Shown one piece after another: positions 62,704 to 64,000 of a stretch of 64,000 nucleotides of DNA. Each line of letters begins with the position of its first letter. Position 1 is the stretch's first letter. Where the stretch lies: NCBI RefSeq assembly GCF_918797505.1, contig NC_092793.1, forward strand, positions 1,922,001-1,986,000. Direction: 5' to 3'. A model generated the notes under the pieces. That model was not told where the DNA came from. It saw nothing but the letters and a program-made list of their open reading frames with translations, and did no database searches. The stretch comes from Bemisia tabaci. Taxonomy: Eukaryota; Arthropoda; Insecta; Hemiptera; Aleyrodidae. Made by a program: the position numbers and the translations under genes.

Positions 62704-63045
62704 CAATGGGCTACTAGACAAGGTCTGAGGGGAAGAAAACGTCAGTCCACTCCCACTTTAAAATCTTACATAGAAAACAGTTCACACAACAAGAAGTTTT
62801 GAAATAAACTCCTAAATGAGATATCAAGAAGTCTTTTAAACACAGATCAAAGGGAAATTCGACTACACAAATGACGTCATTTGTAGTTTTGTTATTTAAC
62901 CAATGTTAATAGGAAACACTTTTATCTTATTTAGGAGTTAATGTTCAGACTTCCCGTTGTGTGATTCGTTTTCCTTGTGGAATTCCGAAGAAAAAACACT
63001 TAGAGTTGTGTTTAAATTCATACCTTGTCTAGGGGCCAAATGCAA
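62704..63045. mobile_element. MITE, ACTAGACAAGG family, copy C
   Basis: CAATGGGCTACTAGACAAGG (62704 on) and inverted ACCTTGTCTAGGGGCCAAAT. Arms share AAACTCCTAAATGAGATAT and CACACAACAAGAAG with their inverses. Shorter middle than copies A and B (342 bp in all). Confidence 0.82.
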
Positions 63046-63199
63046 ACTTTTAGTGTAAGTATCTCGAGGGTTAAAGAAGAACTTGCTACAGGACAAATAA
63101 CGAGGGCAGTTCTTACTGCTGTATGAAAATCTTGCAGTACCTATCTACGTACAGAGTGTCCCAGAGCACCCATACCAGGCCTTTTTCTCGGTTGATTTA

Positions 63200-64000
63200 G
63201 GTCAGACAAACTCGGCGACCGCGAGATTTAAGAGATTTGACCCCAAGAAATCCGAATTTCATGGTCTCGAACCCCCCCCCCCCCCCCCAGCTCCCCTTGG
63301 GAGATAAAAGGAGGGTCACGATCCTAAAAGTCAGGGTTTTCGATCAAATTTCGATTTGATTTTACTAAAATTGAAAAGTACGGAAAATTTCACGTACAAT
63401 CAACCCCTAAAAATCCAAAATTGGACCACTTTACGCCCAAAAATGATCCCTTAAAGAGGGGATCAACGGCCCCCTCCATAGTTTTCCTTTGATCAAAAAT
63501 TGACGCAGATTCTCCGGATAAAGATAGATCACCACGTAATCGACCCCAAGGAATTCGATTTTTATGGTCCCGAAGCCCCTCTAATCTCCCTTGGGGGGTA
63601 AATGGAGAAGGGAAAATTTCAAAAGTCAGGGGAAATTGTGCCCCCCATTTGACCCCATAAGGGAGGCTTGGAGGCCCTCGGAACCATTAAAATCGGATTC
63701 CTTGGGGTCGATTCTCTGCAAGACCATCTTTTCCCAGAGAATCTGCGTCAATTTTTGACCAAAGGGAAATAATTGATGGGGTCCCTGTCACCCCTCTTTC
63801 GGGGATCATTTTAGGGCGTAAGTTGGTCCGATTTTGGATTTTTAGGGGTCAATTTCACAAGAAATTTTCCGTGCTGATCAATTTTAGTAAAATCAAATCG
63901 AAATTCGATGGAAAACCCCGACTTTTAGGATCTAGACCCCCCTTTTACCCCTCCCTCCCCCTAAGGGAAGCTGGGGGGGTTTTGCGACCATGAAATTCGG
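63200..64000. repeat. Fold-back element 9 (right end cut by window)
   Basis: 63218-63625 is the inverted copy of about 63632-64000: ATTTCATGGTCTCGAACCCC against GACCATGAAAT, CCTAAAAATCCAAAATTGGACC against GGTCCGATTTTGGATTTTTAGG, and GACGCAGATTCTC against GAGAATCTGCGTC. Almost no loop. A run of about 18 C at 63270-63287 corresponds to GGGGGGG in the other arm. Confidence 0.88.

Larger units (their letters stand above)
58509..64000 (-). other. SGSM3: Probable upstream SGSM3 intron
   Basis: No further SGSM3 exon was recognised here although about 200 N-terminal residues are missing. The stretch holds a 3.2-kb fold-back element (59095-62332), one copy of the ACTAGACAAGG MITE family (62704-63045) and a palindrome cut by the window end (from about 63200). 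58509-59094 and 62333-62703 show nothing recognisable. Confidence 0.6.

Overview
This is a eukaryotic, animal, most probably insect window. It is AT-rich, has no operons, and is dominated by transposable elements (TEs) and long inverted repeats. The one recognisable host gene is SGSM3 (small G protein signalling modulator 3, a TBC + SH3 + RUN Rab-GAP regulator) on the minus strand. Eleven exons from 58508 down to the stop at 15182 join with GT/AG introns and fully consistent phases (1,660 nt; one split-codon base plus 553 codons including the stop). About the first 200 residues expected from the vertebrate protein, including the N-terminal half of the TBC domain with its arginine finger, are not visible and probably lie beyond base 64000. 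The repeat content (Jockey/CR1-like and RTE-like LINE remnants, a tRNA-headed SINE, hAT-, pogo- and Tc1/mariner-type elements, many fold-back elements) fits an insect, plausibly a hemipteran such as a whitefly. That assignment is inference from general familiarity, not proof.

Layout. 1-15181 lies downstream of the gene and is packed with repeats: a fold-back element with a ~358-bp insertion (1-1850), a small TIR element (2275-2704), a dead LINE fragment (3782-4292), three TIR/MITE families, a SINE, a 1.1-kb fold-back (7586-8724), a Merlin/ISXO2-like transposase fragment (8872-9153), a 2.6-kb fold-back with nested MITEs (10080-12680), and a second LINE fragment (13095-13850). 15182-58508 is SGSM3, whose introns hold nearly everything else. 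The last intron is mostly a 1.3-kb near-perfect palindrome. The 8.3-kb intron holds tandem repeats, a fold-back, an unknown terminal-exon-like ORF and a 965-bp pogo-like element. The 11.7-kb intron holds a TIR element with unknown ORFs and an RTE-like LINE split by a 3.4-kb palindrome that is itself interrupted. The 6.7-kb intron holds a hAT-like element built of inverted 21-bp arrays, next to an internally deleted mariner-like transposase. 58509-64000 is probable upstream intron with two more fold-backs and a third copy of a MITE family seen twice earlier.

How it works together: there is no cooperating gene set. The biology visible is one Rab-regulator gene whose introns have absorbed repeated, often nested, TE insertions. 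At least ten long inverted repeats (about 0.5 to 3 kb) lie in the window. Those inside introns would form very long hairpins in the SGSM3 pre-mRNA, which makes small-RNA production, RNA editing and splicing effects the most interesting open questions. All coordinates of repeat boundaries were read by eye and are approximate to a few bases or, for diverged arms, tens of bases.
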